In this document: positions 6,203-14,651 of the stretch, one piece after another
How positions within the stretch are numbered: the first letter of the stretch is position 1
How the letters are laid out: each line of letters begins with the position of its first letter
NCBI GenBank assembly: GCA_045591035.1
Contig: JAZNSG010000004.1
Coordinates: forward strand, 1 to 31,059
Origin: SIG440 sp045591035
Lineage (GTDB): Bacteria > Bacillota > Clostridia > Monoglobales > Monoglobaceae
DNA length: 31,059 nucleotides
Direction of reading: 5' to 3'
Position numbers and translations under genes: made by a program
The notes under the pieces: generated by a model
What the model saw: only the letters and a program-made list of their open reading frames with translations
The model's database searches: none
Told to the model about the DNA's origin: nothing

Positions 6203-8563
6203 TTATTTATAAAACTCTTCTGAAATGCGAACTGCTTCCATAGCATCTGCCGCATAAAAATCTGCATTTATTGACTTTGCATATTCATTGTTTATGACCG
6301 CTCCGCCTACCATAACTTTTATTTCGTCACCCTCACGGTGCAAAAGTTCAATGGTTTCAGCCATAGCAGGGACAGTTGTTGTCATAAGAGCACTCAGTCC
6401 AACAAGTTTGCAGCCTTTTTCCAATGCACATTCCAAAATCTTTTGGGGTTCCACATCCTTCCCCAAATCACAAACCGAAAATCCATAGCTTTCGAGCATA
6501 ACTTTTACAATATTCTTCCCTATATCGTGAATATCACCTTTAACTGTAGCTATTATAAAGGGTCTATCGTTGTCTGCTATGTTCTTTGGCATTTTCTCCT
6601 TTATAATTTCAAATGCAGTTGATGCCGCCTCAGCACTCATAAGAAGCTGCGGAAGATACAAACGCTTTTCCTCAAAAGCCTTACCAACTTCGTTCAGGGC
6701 AGGTATAATGTAATCATTTATTATACTAATCGGATTTTCTTTTTCCATTAAGGCTTTAGCCTCTATTTTGGCCAAATCTTTCATGCCTTTTTCAACAGCA
6801 AACTTTAAACCACCTAAGTTATTTTTCTTTATTGTGACCGTTTCTTCCTCGGCATTTATCGCACAATATTCAATATAGCTGCTACATGCCTCATCCATAT
6901 TATGCAGCACATTAAAGGCATAATACTCATCAAGCATACCTTTTGCAAATGGATTCATAATAGCACAGTTAAGTCCGCTTTCCAGCGCTGCGCCAAAAAA
7001 TGCAGAATTTATCTTTTCGCGGTTGGGAAGTCCAAAAGAAATATTTGATACACCCAGACTTGTATAAACCCCTAGCTCACGAATAAGTTTGATTGCTTCA
7101 AGAGTGACAAGGGCATTTTTTGTATCAGCAGAAATCGTCAGAGCCAATGGGTCAACCACTATATCCTTTTTGTCTATGCCAAATTCCCGGGCAGTTTCAA
7201 TAATTTTCTCCGCTATCTTCACTCTGCCTGATGCAGTCTCCGGTATACCTGTTTCGTCCATGGTAAGTGCAATAACCACGCCACCATACTTCTTAACCAA
7301 CGGAAAAACAGCTCTCATTTTTTCCATTTCGCCATTAACAGAATTCACAAGGGGCTTTCCGTTGTAAACTCTCATTGCAGATTCAAGAACCTTCGGGTCG
7401 GCAGAATCCAATTGCAAGGGAATATTAGAAACAGCCTGTATGGTTTCAACCGCCTTTACCATCATTTCTTTTTCATCTATCTCAGGAAGCCCTACATTCA
7501 CATCAAGAATATGAACATTCGCTTCCTCCTGGCGTATGGCTTCTCCTGTGATATAACTTAAATTCCCCGTCTTCAAAGCTTCTTTAAGCTTTGGCTTTCC
7601 TGTAGGGTTTATTCTTTCACCGATTAATACAGGCCTTTCACTGATTTCCACACTATGAGTATACGAAGATATTACAGTTTTTTTCTTTTGTTTCGGCAAA
7701 GAATAAGGCAACATCCTGGTTTTTTCAATTGTTTTCTTTATGTATTCAGGTGTCGTTCCACAGCATCCACCCAAAACGGATGCTCCCATCTCCGCCATTT
7801 TCACCATATAATCAGAGAACTCTTCCGCATCGGTATTAAACACAGTTTTGCCGTCTTTCACCACGGGCAATCCCGCATTTGGATTTACTATAACGGGAAC
7901 TGAAGCAAATTCACAGAACTTTCCCAAAATCCCAAGCATCTTATCGGGGCCCAAAGAACAGTTCATACCTATGGCATCAACACCCATACCCTCAAGTATA
8001 GCAATCATAGCTTCAGGATTAGCCCCCGTCATAAGCTTTCCGCTTTCGTCGTACACATTTGTGACAAAAACCGGGAGGTTTGAATTTTCCTTTGCTGCAA
8101 GAACAGCCGCCTTTGTTTCATAGCAGTCATTCATTGTTTCAATCAATATAAGGTCTGCTCCGAATTTCTCTGCCAGGCGGACATTGGCCCCAAAAAGCTC
8201 AACTGCATATTCAAAGTCCATATCCCCAAGAGGCTTCAAAAGCCGCCCCGTAGGTCCCATATCAAAAGCAACAAAAGCATCTTCTCTGTCGGCAACCGCA
8301 GCCTTTGCACACCTAAGTGCGCCCTCCAGCATCTCCTCAAAGTTTTTATACTTGTCACGGTTTATGCCAAAAGTATTTGTTTTTATGATATTACATCCCG
8401 CATCAAGATAATCACTGTGGAGCTTTGTTATCATTTCCGGATGCTCCAGATTCCACATTTCAGGGGCAACTCCCACAGGCAAACCTAAGTCTTGCAGCAC
8501 CGTGCCCGTGCCACCATCAAAATACAGTCTTTTCTCTTTAATCTTTTCTAAAATATTTTTCAT
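6203..8563 (-). CDS. metH: Cobalamin-dependent methionine synthase core (no reactivation domain)
   Basis: This 786-residue enzyme moves a methyl group from methyl-tetrahydrofolate through cobalamin to homocysteine. Domains in order: a homocysteine methyltransferase barrel (1-285) with zinc ligands C202, C267 and C268 (MNCSLGP and GGCCGTTP); a pterin-binding domain (about 305-560) starting with PVLIGERINPTG; a B12 cap helix bundle (about 565-660); and a B12-binding Rossmann domain with DIHDIG (677-682), in which H679 is the cobalt ligand. The protein ends about 105 residues after this motif, so the C-terminal AdoMet-dependent reactivation domain of the 1,200-residue E. coli enzyme is missing. 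That function is supplied by the gene immediately upstream, which overlaps it by four bases. It is the last gene of the cysK-metF-metH operon. Confidence 0.95.
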   Translation of the reverse strand: MKNILEKIKEKRLYFDGGTGTVLQDLGLPVGVAPEMWNLEHPEMITKLHSDYLDAGCNIIKTNTFGINRDKYKNFEEMLEGALRCAKAAVADREDAFVAFDMGPTGRLLKPLGDMDFEYAVELFGANVRLAEKFGADLILIETMNDCYETKAAVLAAKENSNLPVFVTNVYDESGKLMTGANPEAMIAILEGMGVDAIGMNCSLGPDKMLGILGKFCEFASVPVIVNPNAGLPVVKDGKTVFNTDAEEFSDYMVKMAEMGASVLGGCCGTTPEYIKKTIEKTRMLPYSLPKQKKKTVISSYTHSVEISERPVLIGERINPTGKPKLKEALKTGNLSYITGEAIRQEEANVHILDVNVGLPEIDEKEMMVKAVETIQAVSNIPLQLDSADPKVLESAMRVYNGKPLVNSVNGEMEKMRAVFPLVKKYGGVVIALTMDETGIPETASGRVKIAEKIIETAREFGIDKKDIVVDPLALTISADTKNALVTLEAIKLIRELGVYTSLGVSNISFGLPNREKINSAFFGAALESGLNCAIMNPFAKGMLDEYYAFNVLHNMDEACSSYIEYCAINAEEETVTIKKNNLGGLKFAVEKGMKDLAKIEAKALMEKENPISIINDYIIPALNEVGKAFEEKRLYLPQLLMSAEAASTAFEIIKEKMPKNIADNDRPFIIATVKGDIHDIGKNIVKVMLESYGFSVCDLGKDVEPQKILECALEKGCKLVGLSALMTTTVPAMAETIELLHREGDEIKVMVGGAVINNEYAKSINADFYAADAMEAVRISEEFYK

Positions 8564-9177
8564 TGTAATACATTCTCCCTGGATATCTCATTTGGGATAA
8601 TACCCATTACCGCCGTTACAGACTTTCTTGGTGTCATAAGACAGGCTTCGTTTAAGGTTATTCCCAGAAGCCTTTGAGCATTCAAAAGTTCCAGAATTCC
8701 ATGTTGATGTTCAATTCCAAAATCCCCGAATCCGGGACTAAATCTTGGTCTGCATAAATCACTGCCCCGAATCAGGCTCACCGCTTTCTCTGTGGCACTC
8801 TCGGCTAAAGCCGAAGAAAGTGCATCTGTAACAAAATACTCCGCAGGTGAAGTTTGTTCAAGCCTTGCCAAGAGTCTGTCTACTCCCAATCCCAAAGTCA
8901 CAGCAAAAACATATGCAAACTCACTGTTCTTAAGGTTTTTAAGGAGAACCTTACTTTCAAACCTTCCAAACCCACAATCAATGGAATCTCCGCCCAGCCT
9001 CAAAATGGGGATCTTCACCGCTGAAACTTTGCAACATACGACTTCTCTTAGCCTTTTCTCGCACTCTGTTGCAAGTTCAAAGTCAAAACCTCTTTCAATC
9101 CCGAGCCGGTTTGCTGATTCCCATGGGTTTATCTCAATTTCGTCGGTAGGTATAACTCTGTAATCTATGGAATTCAT
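8560..9177 (-). CDS. Stand-alone methionine synthase reactivation-domain protein
   Basis: This 205-residue protein resembles the AdoMet-binding activation domain of MetH. The C-terminal half contains RFSPGFGDFGIEHQ (about 145-158) and the following MTPRKSVTAVMGI, which correspond to the RPAPGYP and ML-P-SVSG segments of the activation domain. It probably restores oxidised cob(II)alamin on the truncated MetH by reductive methylation with AdoMet. The gene overlaps metF upstream and metH downstream by four bases each (ATGA), consistent with balanced co-translation of the two halves of one enzyme. Separate activation proteins are common in Clostridia. The electron donor is not encoded nearby. Confidence 0.85.
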   Translation of the reverse strand: MNSIDYRVIPTDEIEINPWESANRLGIERGFDFELATECEKRLREVVCCKVSAVKIPILRLGGDSIDCGFGRFESKVLLKNLKNSEFAYVFAVTLGLGVDRLLARLEQTSPAEYFVTDALSSALAESATEKAVSLIRGSDLCRPRFSPGFGDFGIEHQHGILELLNAQRLLGITLNEACLMTPRKSVTAVMGIIPNEISRENVLQ

Positions 9178-10034
9178 TTTATTATCTCCGAAATATTATT
9201 CTGGATTGCCCTTGCCACATCGGGCTTGTTCATGGAATAAACGTGAACTGCATTTACGCCGTTGGCGTAAAGGTCGATTATCTGTTCTGTGGCATAAGCA
9301 ATACCCGCTTGTTTCATAGCCTCGGGGTTGTCACCATAACGGTCCACAATCCGCAAAAATCTTTGAGGCAACGCAGTCTGGGAAATAGAGCAAATCCGTT
9401 TCATCTGCTTTGCATTTGTCACCGGCATTATTCCGGCAACAACGGGAACATCAATCCCCTCACGATATAATCTGTACATAAAATTATAAAGAATATTATT
9501 GTCAAAAAACATCTGGGTCGTTAAAAACTCACAACCGCTTTCCACCTTTATCTTCAGGCTTTCAATGTCTTTTGCACTGTTTTCACTTTCAGGATGATTT
9601 TCAGGATAACAAGCTCCTCCTATGCAAAACCCGCCAAATTTTCTGATTTCCGCAGCTAATTCACTTGCATAATGATAGTCCAGATGCTCAAGATCAATCC
9701 CTTCCGGAATGTCACCCCTCAATGCAAGTATATTTTCAATTCCCTTGGCTTTGAGTTCTTCTAAAAGAGTGTGTATTTCCTCGTGCTTTGATGAAATACA
9801 GCTAAGATGTGCGATTGGCGTAACACCTGTCTCCATAATTTTTGACGCAATTTCAGCAGTATATTTTGAAGTTCCGCCACCGGCTCCGTATGTAACGCTC
9901 ATAAAGCTTGGTTTAAGACGTGCAATCTCCATAGTTGCAGCCATAACCGATTCAAAATTTCCGCTTAGCTTTGGAGGGAAAACTTCGAAGGACAAGCTTG
10001 GCCTTTCGCCTTTTATTATATCAATTACTTTCAT
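9174..10034 (-). CDS. metF: 5,10-methylenetetrahydrofolate reductase
   Basis: This 286-residue TIM-barrel flavoenzyme reduces methylene-THF to methyl-THF, the methyl donor for the adjacent methionine synthase. Family signatures are LSFEVFPPK (residues 14-22), SVTYGAGGG (46-54), ILALRGD (102-108) and FLTTQMFFDN (about 174-183), with PVVAGIMPVTN further on. The ATG has a GGAG site nine bases upstream. Only 13 bases separate it from cysK, and it overlaps the reactivation gene, so the operon links homocysteine methylation with cysteine synthesis. No MetV-type zinc partner is present, so this looks like the stand-alone bacterial form. Confidence 0.95.
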   Translation of the reverse strand: MKVIDIIKGERPSLSFEVFPPKLSGNFESVMAATMEIARLKPSFMSVTYGAGGGTSKYTAEIASKIMETGVTPIAHLSCISSKHEEIHTLLEELKAKGIENILALRGDIPEGIDLEHLDYHYASELAAEIRKFGGFCIGGACYPENHPESENSAKDIESLKIKVESGCEFLTTQMFFDNNILYNFMYRLYREGIDVPVVAGIMPVTNAKQMKRICSISQTALPQRFLRIVDRYGDNPEAMKQAGIAYATEQIIDLYANGVNAVHVYSMNKPDVARAIQNNISEIIK

Positions 10035-10047
10035 ATCTCAACACTCC

Positions 10048-10983
10048 TTACTCTTCTGAAAACATCTCCGTTGACAGATATCTGTCCCCTGTATCAGGGA
10101 GCAAAACAACCACGGTCTTTCCCTTGTTCTCGGGTTTTTTTGCAACTTCCACAGCCGCACAAAGTGCCGCTCCCGATGATATGCCGACAAGCACTCCTTC
10201 GCGTTTGCCCATAAGTCTTCCAAACTTGTAGGCATCATCCGAAGAAACCTTAACCACTTCGTCATACACGCTTGTATCAAGAAGCTTTGGTATAAACCCT
10301 GCGCCTATTCCCTGAATTTTATGTGCCCCCATTTTTTCTCCTGACAGCACAGCAGAGGTGTCGGGTTCAACTGCAATAACCTTTGTCTCTGCATTTCTTT
10401 CTTTCAGATACTTTCCCGTTCCCGTAATAGTGCCACCGGTACCGACCCCGGCTACAAAAAAGTCCACACACCCATCTGTCTCTTCATATATTTCAGGACC
10501 GGTTGTTTCCATATGGGCCCTGGCATTTGCAAGGTTTTCAAATTGCCCCGGAATAAAGCTGTCCGGAATTTCTCTCGCAAGGCTTTCAGCCTTTTCTATG
10601 GCTCCTTTCATCCCCAGGCTTCCTTCTGTAAGAACAAGCTCTGCACCATAGGCTTTCATAATAAGTCTGCGTTCTACGGACATTGTATCAGGCATAACAA
10701 TAATCAGTCTGTAGCCGCGTACCGCACAAACCATCGCAAGTCCGATACCGGTATTCCCCGATGTCGGTTCAATTATAACCGAATTCTTTTTCAGTTTGCC
10801 CGACTTCTCGGCATCGTCAATCATCCACTTTGCAGCTCTGTCTTTCACCGAACCTGCAGGGTTGAAATATTCAAGCTTAGCAAGAAGCCTTGCCTCAAGT
10901 CCAAACTCTTTTTCTATATTTTTCAGCTCGACCATAGGAGTCTTTCCTACCAGAGCTTCTGCAGAGTTATATATTTTTGCCAT
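10048..10983 (-). CDS. cysK: Cysteine synthase (O-acetylserine sulfhydrylase)
   Basis: This 311-residue PLP enzyme makes cysteine from O-acetylserine and sulfide. The cofactor lysine is K47 in NPAGSVKDRAA. The substrate loop EPTSGNTG (72-79) and the phosphate-binding GVGTGGTITG (about 177-186) are intact, and GISSGAA near the C-terminus completes the family pattern. Length is normal. A run of five G residues, 12 bases before the ATG, is the likely ribosome binding site. It is the first gene of the sulfur operon and follows two small inverted repeats that may control it. CysK and CysM are hard to tell apart; the motifs favour CysK. Confidence 0.94.
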   Translation of the reverse strand: MAKIYNSAEALVGKTPMVELKNIEKEFGLEARLLAKLEYFNPAGSVKDRAAKWMIDDAEKSGKLKKNSVIIEPTSGNTGIGLAMVCAVRGYRLIIVMPDTMSVERRLIMKAYGAELVLTEGSLGMKGAIEKAESLAREIPDSFIPGQFENLANARAHMETTGPEIYEETDGCVDFFVAGVGTGGTITGTGKYLKERNAETKVIAVEPDTSAVLSGEKMGAHKIQGIGAGFIPKLLDTSVYDEVVKVSSDDAYKFGRLMGKREGVLVGISSGAALCAAVEVAKKPENKGKTVVVLLPDTGDRYLSTEMFSEE

Positions 10984-11010
10984 ATCCCAACAAATCCCCC
11001 TTCAAACAAA

Positions 11011-11027
11011 TTCTGATCACATCAGAA
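11011..11027. promoter_or_regulatory. Inverted repeat in the cysK leader
   Basis: TTCTGAT and ATCAGAA are perfect seven-base arms around CAC, 28 bases before the cysK start. On the minus strand they are followed by TTTGTTTG. The repeat could be a regulator binding site or a weak hairpin. No known SAM, B12 or T-box motif is seen in the 89-base gap. Confidence 0.4.
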
Positions 11028-11041
11028 AGAAATGCAACAAT

Positions 11042-11065
11042 GGACTGTGGCATAAGCCGCAGCCC
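11042..11065 (-). terminator. Hairpin between the phosphoribosyltransferase gene and cysK
   Basis: Ten-base arms (11042-11051 and 11056-11065) pair with one mismatch and one G-T around a four-base loop, starting seven bases after the phosphoribosyltransferase stop codon. The sequence after it on the minus strand is T-rich but broken (ATTGTTGCATTTCTTTC). This is probably a weak terminator that partly separates the two transcription units. Confidence 0.5.
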
Positions 11066-11072
11066 AAGAAAA

Positions 11073-11633
11073 TTACTCTATTATACTTCCGTCTTCGTGA
11101 AATACCGGCAATTGTGCAAGATAAGTAATATCTTCTCTGCTTATAGCCTCTCCCTCGGCAAGAACTGTCATTCTTCCGACAATATTGCCTCCGACCTGAT
11201 TTATCAATGTCTCTAACGCTGCAAGAGATTCTCCCGTGCTTATAACATCATCCACAATAAGAACTCTCTTCCCACGCATAGCCTCAGCCTCTGCTCCACC
11301 TATACAAAGAGTTTGAATATGGTCAGTCGTTATTGAATCCACCTGAGTTGTATAAATATCCTGCATATAAAGTTTCGGGCCTTTTCTTGCAACTATGTAA
11401 TAGTTGTTCCCCGATTGTTTAGCCATTTCATGAATAAGCGGAATTCCTTTTGACTCCGCAGTGATCAAAACATCAAATTCCGGTGCTTTTTTAAGCAGTT
11501 CTTTCGCAGAGTGAACAGTAATTTCCACATCTCCAAACATAATAAAAGCCCCTATATAGAAATCGTCACTTACCTTGCAAAGGGGTAAATCTCTTTTAAT
11601 CCCTGCGATATCAATATTATAACTTTTCCCCAT
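11073..11633 (-). CDS. Purine-type phosphoribosyltransferase (Apt-like)
   Basis: This 186-residue protein has the PRPP-binding signature VLIVDDVISTGE (124-135) and the flexible loop region of type I phosphoribosyltransferases. It includes ITAESKGIPL (57-66), a feature shared with adenine and xanthine phosphoribosyltransferases. It would form a nucleotide from a free base and PRPP, for purine salvage or as a regulator. The N-terminus (GIKRDLPLCKVSDDFYIGAF) is typical of the Apt-like group rather than hypoxanthine enzymes. The ATG has GAGGAGA about nine bases upstream. It follows the exporter genes by 36 bases. The base used cannot be decided from the sequence. Confidence 0.82.
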   Translation of the reverse strand: MGKSYNIDIAGIKRDLPLCKVSDDFYIGAFIMFGDVEITVHSAKELLKKAPEFDVLITAESKGIPLIHEMAKQSGNNYYIVARKGPKLYMQDIYTTQVDSITTDHIQTLCIGGAEAEAMRGKRVLIVDDVISTGESLAALETLINQVGGNIVGRMTVLAEGEAISREDITYLAQLPVFHEDGSIIE

Positions 11634-11669
11634 AATTCAACATCTCCTCAATTTTTTAACGCTATTTCA

Positions 11670-12125
11670 TTACCTATTTGTCTTTTTCATTTGCGTAGCA
11701 GTTTTCTTGACAATGATACTTATTGCCGAAACAAAACTTATTCCTGCCGCTATTCCCAAAGCAAACTTAAGCGTTTTAATTCCATATTCCCCTACTTCGT
11801 TCATGTTCCCGGATGCAGCAGCTACCATTGTGTAATACAGTAAGCTTCCCGGAATGAGCGGAACGACTGCCGGAATACAAAAAACTGTTCTCGGCATTTT
11901 TCGTATTCTTGCCATAATTTCTGAAAATATCTGACAAAAGGCGGCCGCAAGTAAGCTTGACATAAATATTCCCAAACCAATCATTGTGCACACAAGGTAA
12001 ATACCCCAACCAAGCGTACCGCCCACAGACGCCTCGAATATTCTTTTCCCACGGAGGTTAAAAAGCAGAGCAAACCCAACACAACCCAAAAACGCTGCAA
12101 AAAGCTGAATTACTACTTCTTTCAT
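11670..12125 (-). CDS. ThrE-like threonine/serine exporter, C-terminal half (YjjB type)
   Basis: This 151-residue membrane protein has about four or five hydrophobic segments and corresponds to the smaller ThrE_2 (YjjB-like) half of amino acid exporters that are one chain in Corynebacterium ThrE. The ATG at 12125 is chosen because GGGAGGG lies five bases upstream and its ATGA overlaps the stop of the partner gene; longer readings run back into that gene. Conserved features include GGTLGWGIY and VPLIPGSLLYY, the latter matching the characteristic PGS motif. Together with the upstream half it should form a threonine/serine (or related metabolite) exporter. Substrate is inferred from the family only. 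Confidence 0.85.
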   Translation of the reverse strand: MKEVVIQLFAAFLGCVGFALLFNLRGKRIFEASVGGTLGWGIYLVCTMIGLGIFMSSLLAAAFCQIFSEIMARIRKMPRTVFCIPAVVPLIPGSLLYYTMVAAASGNMNEVGEYGIKTLKFALGIAAGISFVSAISIIVKKTATQMKKTNR

Positions 12126-12895
12126 ATGAGCCCTCCCGAAACAAACATAGCTGACATAAATCCTGCCGCCAACGCTCCTGCAATGACAAGACACTCAACA
12201 AGCTTCATTGCACCCGATATAGTCTCGCCGATTAACATATCCCGGACCGCATTTGTTGTGGATATCCCCGGAATCACAATCATTATATCTCCGATTATTA
12301 CCTTATCAACATTCAGAATCGGCATAATTTTTCCACAAAAATAAATTCCTATCCCCGTAACAAAGGAGCAAACAAAATAGAAAAACACCTGGTTCGGAAA
12401 AACATTTTGAGCCTTGAGCTGCAAAAAGCAAATCATCAGTGCAAAAATTGCCGCAATCAATCCATCAATAATTCCGCCACCAAAAAACACGGCAAAAGCA
12501 CCTGCCGCCAAGGCACTCCCTACATACTGTTTAGCCTTTGAAGGTGTTCTGGAATTGATTTTTCCTAAGGTTTCTTTCAGCTCATCAATAGTCATATTTG
12601 TCGAACAACAGTTTCTGCTCAAATCATTTAATCGTTCAAGCTTAAGAAAATCGTTACCACCCGAATTTAATATTCTTCTCGTCAGGGTAATCTCTTTTCT
12701 GTCGGGGAAAATAATCGTCAGAACAATGCTTGAGGTAATTACAAACACATTTGTTTTTACTGCACCATAGGACTCGGCAATTCTCGATATAGTCTCTTCA
12801 ACCCGGCTTATTTCACCGCCTGCTGTCATCATTGACTCGCCCATATCCAACAATAAAGACGTAAGTTCTTTCATTTCCTCTTTTTGTAAAGTCAT
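12122..12895 (-). CDS. ThrE-like threonine/serine exporter, N-terminal half (YjjP type)
   Basis: This protein of about 257 residues belongs to the ThrE_1 (YjjP, formerly DUF1212) family. The soluble N-terminus has the hallmark LLLDMGESMMTAGGEISRVE followed by SYGA, and the C-terminal half contains about five membrane segments. Its stop overlaps the start of the second half, a two-gene arrangement common in Firmicutes. The start is uncertain: an ATG at 12907 abuts the AAAAGGA site directly, while a GTG at 12898 and an ATG at 12895 are nine and 12 bases downstream. I prefer 12895. A sigma-A promoter and long palindrome precede it. Confidence 0.85.
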   Translation of the reverse strand: MTLQKEEMKELTSLLLDMGESMMTAGGEISRVEETISRIAESYGAVKTNVFVITSSIVLTIIFPDRKEITLTRRILNSGGNDFLKLERLNDLSRNCCSTNMTIDELKETLGKINSRTPSKAKQYVGSALAAGAFAVFFGGGIIDGLIAAIFALMICFLQLKAQNVFPNQVFFYFVCSFVTGIGIYFCGKIMPILNVDKVIIGDIMIVIPGISTTNAVRDMLIGETISGAMKLVECLVIAGALAAGFMSAMFVSGGLI

Positions 12896-12919
12896 CACAG
12901 TAATCATTCCTTTTAGCTG

Positions 12920-12946
12920 AATAGATTTAACTCAGTTAAATCTATT
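12920..12946. promoter_or_regulatory. 27-base palindrome over the exporter transcription start
   Basis: Perfect 12-base arms (12920-12931 and 12935-12946, AATAGATTTAAC and its complement) flank TCA. It overlaps the last bases of the -10 box and the predicted start of the exporter transcript, an ideal place for a repressor. The arms are too AT-rich, and the tail not T-rich enough, for a normal terminator on either strand. Confidence 0.55.
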
Positions 12947-12972
12947 TTAACATATTCTCAAAAATAAATCAA
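12944..12972 (-). promoter_or_regulatory. Sigma-A-type promoter of the exporter operon
   Basis: On the minus strand TTGATT (12967-12972) and TAAAAT (12944-12949) are 17 bases apart. The predicted start near 12937 falls inside the palindrome at 12920-12946. Confidence 0.65.
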
Positions 12973-13025
12973 GATTTTACTATGTTTTTTTAGACCTTAA
13001 ATATCTGTTTGATTGTTCCGTTTTT

Positions 13026-13078
13026 AACAATATAAATAAAGCTGTGATAGTCAGGGAATACCCTCGTTATCACAGCTT
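13026..13078 (-). terminator. Terminator of the dpaA-dpaB operon
   Basis: An 11-base-pair stem (13039-13049 with 13068-13078) continues through a small internal loop into AGGG/CCCT with an AATA loop. On the minus strand it is followed by TTTATTTATATTGTT. It starts 14 bases after the dpaB stop codon. Confidence 0.85.
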
Positions 13079-13091
13079 CCCACGCCTTAAA

Positions 13092-13682
13092 TTAATCATC
13101 GTATACCGTAATCAACGGTTGCATTTGGTTCCCATCAAGAGCATTCTCAATGCAGCATAAAAGCTTCTCCATATCGGCAACCAAAGAATTCTCTTTTTCA
13201 ACAAAATCATCCTGCCCAAAAGGCACAAGATATACATTTTTCATATTAGCCAAAGTTCCTATGTTTTTCGCATTATTTCCAAGTCCGTCATTTGTTGAAA
13301 CTGCTATCACCACCGGTCGTTTGTTTCTTAGATGCGACTTCACCGCAAGAGTCACGGATGAATCCGCTATTCCGTTGGCAATTTTTGCCATGGTGTTTCC
13401 GGTACAAGGAGCCACCACAAGCACATCCAGAAGCTTTTTCGGCCCTATGGGCCCCGCATCCTTTATGTTTCCAATTACAGTCTTTCCGGTTATTTTTTCA
13501 AATCTTTCTATATGGTCTTTTGCCTTTCCGAATCTTGTATCTGTTTTATAACTCATTTCAGACATAATCGGAACCACAGAAGCGCCCATTTCTACTAACT
13601 CCTCAATCCGTGGAAAAACTTTTTTAAAAGTGCAAAACGAACCGGTCATAGCAAAACCGACCGTCTTGTTTTCAATCTTCAT
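13092..13682 (-). CDS. dpaB: Dipicolinate synthase subunit B
   Basis: This 196-residue flavoprotein is the B subunit (SpoVFB) of the enzyme that makes dipicolinic acid from dihydrodipicolinate in the mother cell during sporulation. The N-terminus VGFAMTGSFCTF (8-19) and the segment VVAPCTGNTMAKIANGIADS match the flavoprotein (HFCD-like) fold typical of DpaB. Length matches the Bacillus protein (about 200). Its ATGA start overlaps the end of dpaA. It is followed by a strong terminator, so the operon contains only these two genes. Many Clostridia lack SpoVF and use an Etf-like protein instead, which makes its presence informative about lineage. Confidence 0.95.
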   Translation of the reverse strand: MKIENKTVGFAMTGSFCTFKKVFPRIEELVEMGASVVPIMSEMSYKTDTRFGKAKDHIERFEKITGKTVIGNIKDAGPIGPKKLLDVLVVAPCTGNTMAKIANGIADSSVTLAVKSHLRNKRPVVIAVSTNDGLGNNAKNIGTLANMKNVYLVPFGQDDFVEKENSLVADMEKLLCCIENALDGNQMQPLITVYDD

Positions 13683-14572
13683 TTCTTCGCCTCCAATTCA
13701 TCAAGTATATTCAGTATTGTTCTTCCTATTATATCTCCGGCAGTTTGCGGAGCCACCTTCCCGGGCAGTGATAGCGCCCAGATTACCTTAATTCCCATTT
13801 TCCGGGCTGAGTCGAAGTCCGTACCCCCGGGTTTTGATGCCAAATCTATTATAAGTGTATCGCGTCTTGTTGCCGAAAGCAATTCATGATCCAAAATCAT
13901 ACTCGGAGCCGTGTTAAAAATAATGTCAAAACTACCGATAATTTCATACAAATCCTCAGTTGAGGCACTTTTGCAGCCATATGCATAAGCCCAGATTCTG
14001 TCTTTTGGTTTTCTTGCCGCAACAGTCACATCCGCGCCAAGCCCCAAAAGCATATTTGATAAAATTTTCCCTATTCTGCCATTGCCAATAATAAGGCATT
14101 TAGAGGAATGAAGCGTATAAGGGACCTCTTCCATTGCTATTTGAACAGCTCCTTCTGCTGTGGGTATAGCATTGAGAATTTGAAGCTCCTCGCGCTCAAA
14201 ATAATCTGTCAGTTCAAGTCCGGACTTTTGTGAAATAGTCTTTAAAGTTTTGTCGCACTTACCTGCAAGAACAAAGCCGTCGGGTGCCAGATTTTTAAAA
14301 ATATTCTCCAGTTTTATTTTCTTCTTTGACATTGGTGCATTGATATATTCCCCATCATAGCTGTATGGCAAGGGAAGAATAATACCATCAAAATTCCATT
14401 CGTACTCATCTTTATCATCCAACAAACATATAGACTCAAATCCAAATGAACAATCATCAAAGCCCAACGCACTTACATCAAATCCATGCTTTGCCACACG
14501 ATTAGCCGCTCTGAGCTGTCGGATATCGCCACCTACGAACAAAAGTCGTTTATTTGCAGTCTTATTTCCCAT
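13679..14572 (-). CDS. dpaA: Dipicolinate synthase subunit A
   Basis: This 297-residue protein is the A subunit (SpoVFA) of dipicolinate synthase. It has an N-terminal segment typical of DpaA, LLFVGGDIRQLRAA (10-23), and a C-terminal NAD(P)-binding Rossmann domain with CLIIGNGRIGKILSNML (159-175). It works with DpaB in the mother cell to produce the calcium-dipicolinate of the spore core. The ATG is preceded by GGAGG. The leader carries a sigma-K-like promoter about 85 bases upstream, and no good sigma-A promoter is seen. This fits late mother-cell expression as known for Bacillus spoVF. Confidence 0.95.
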   Translation of the reverse strand: MGNKTANKRLLFVGGDIRQLRAANRVAKHGFDVSALGFDDCSFGFESICLLDDKDEYEWNFDGIILPLPYSYDGEYINAPMSKKKIKLENIFKNLAPDGFVLAGKCDKTLKTISQKSGLELTDYFEREELQILNAIPTAEGAVQIAMEEVPYTLHSSKCLIIGNGRIGKILSNMLLGLGADVTVAARKPKDRIWAYAYGCKSASTEDLYEIIGSFDIIFNTAPSMILDHELLSATRRDTLIIDLASKPGGTDFDSARKMGIKVIWALSLPGKVAPQTAGDIIGRTILNILDELEAKK

Positions 14573-14651
14573 ATTGTTTCCTCCAAAAACTGTTTCAAAA
14601 AGGGTCTTGCCCTATTGCAAACGGTGATTTTATATTAATACTTTCCTTTAC

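Noticed and set aside
10984..11072. SAM or cobalamin riboswitch before the cysK-metF-metH operon
   Set aside because: The 89-base leader is shorter than either riboswitch class needs and lacks their conserved core motifs.
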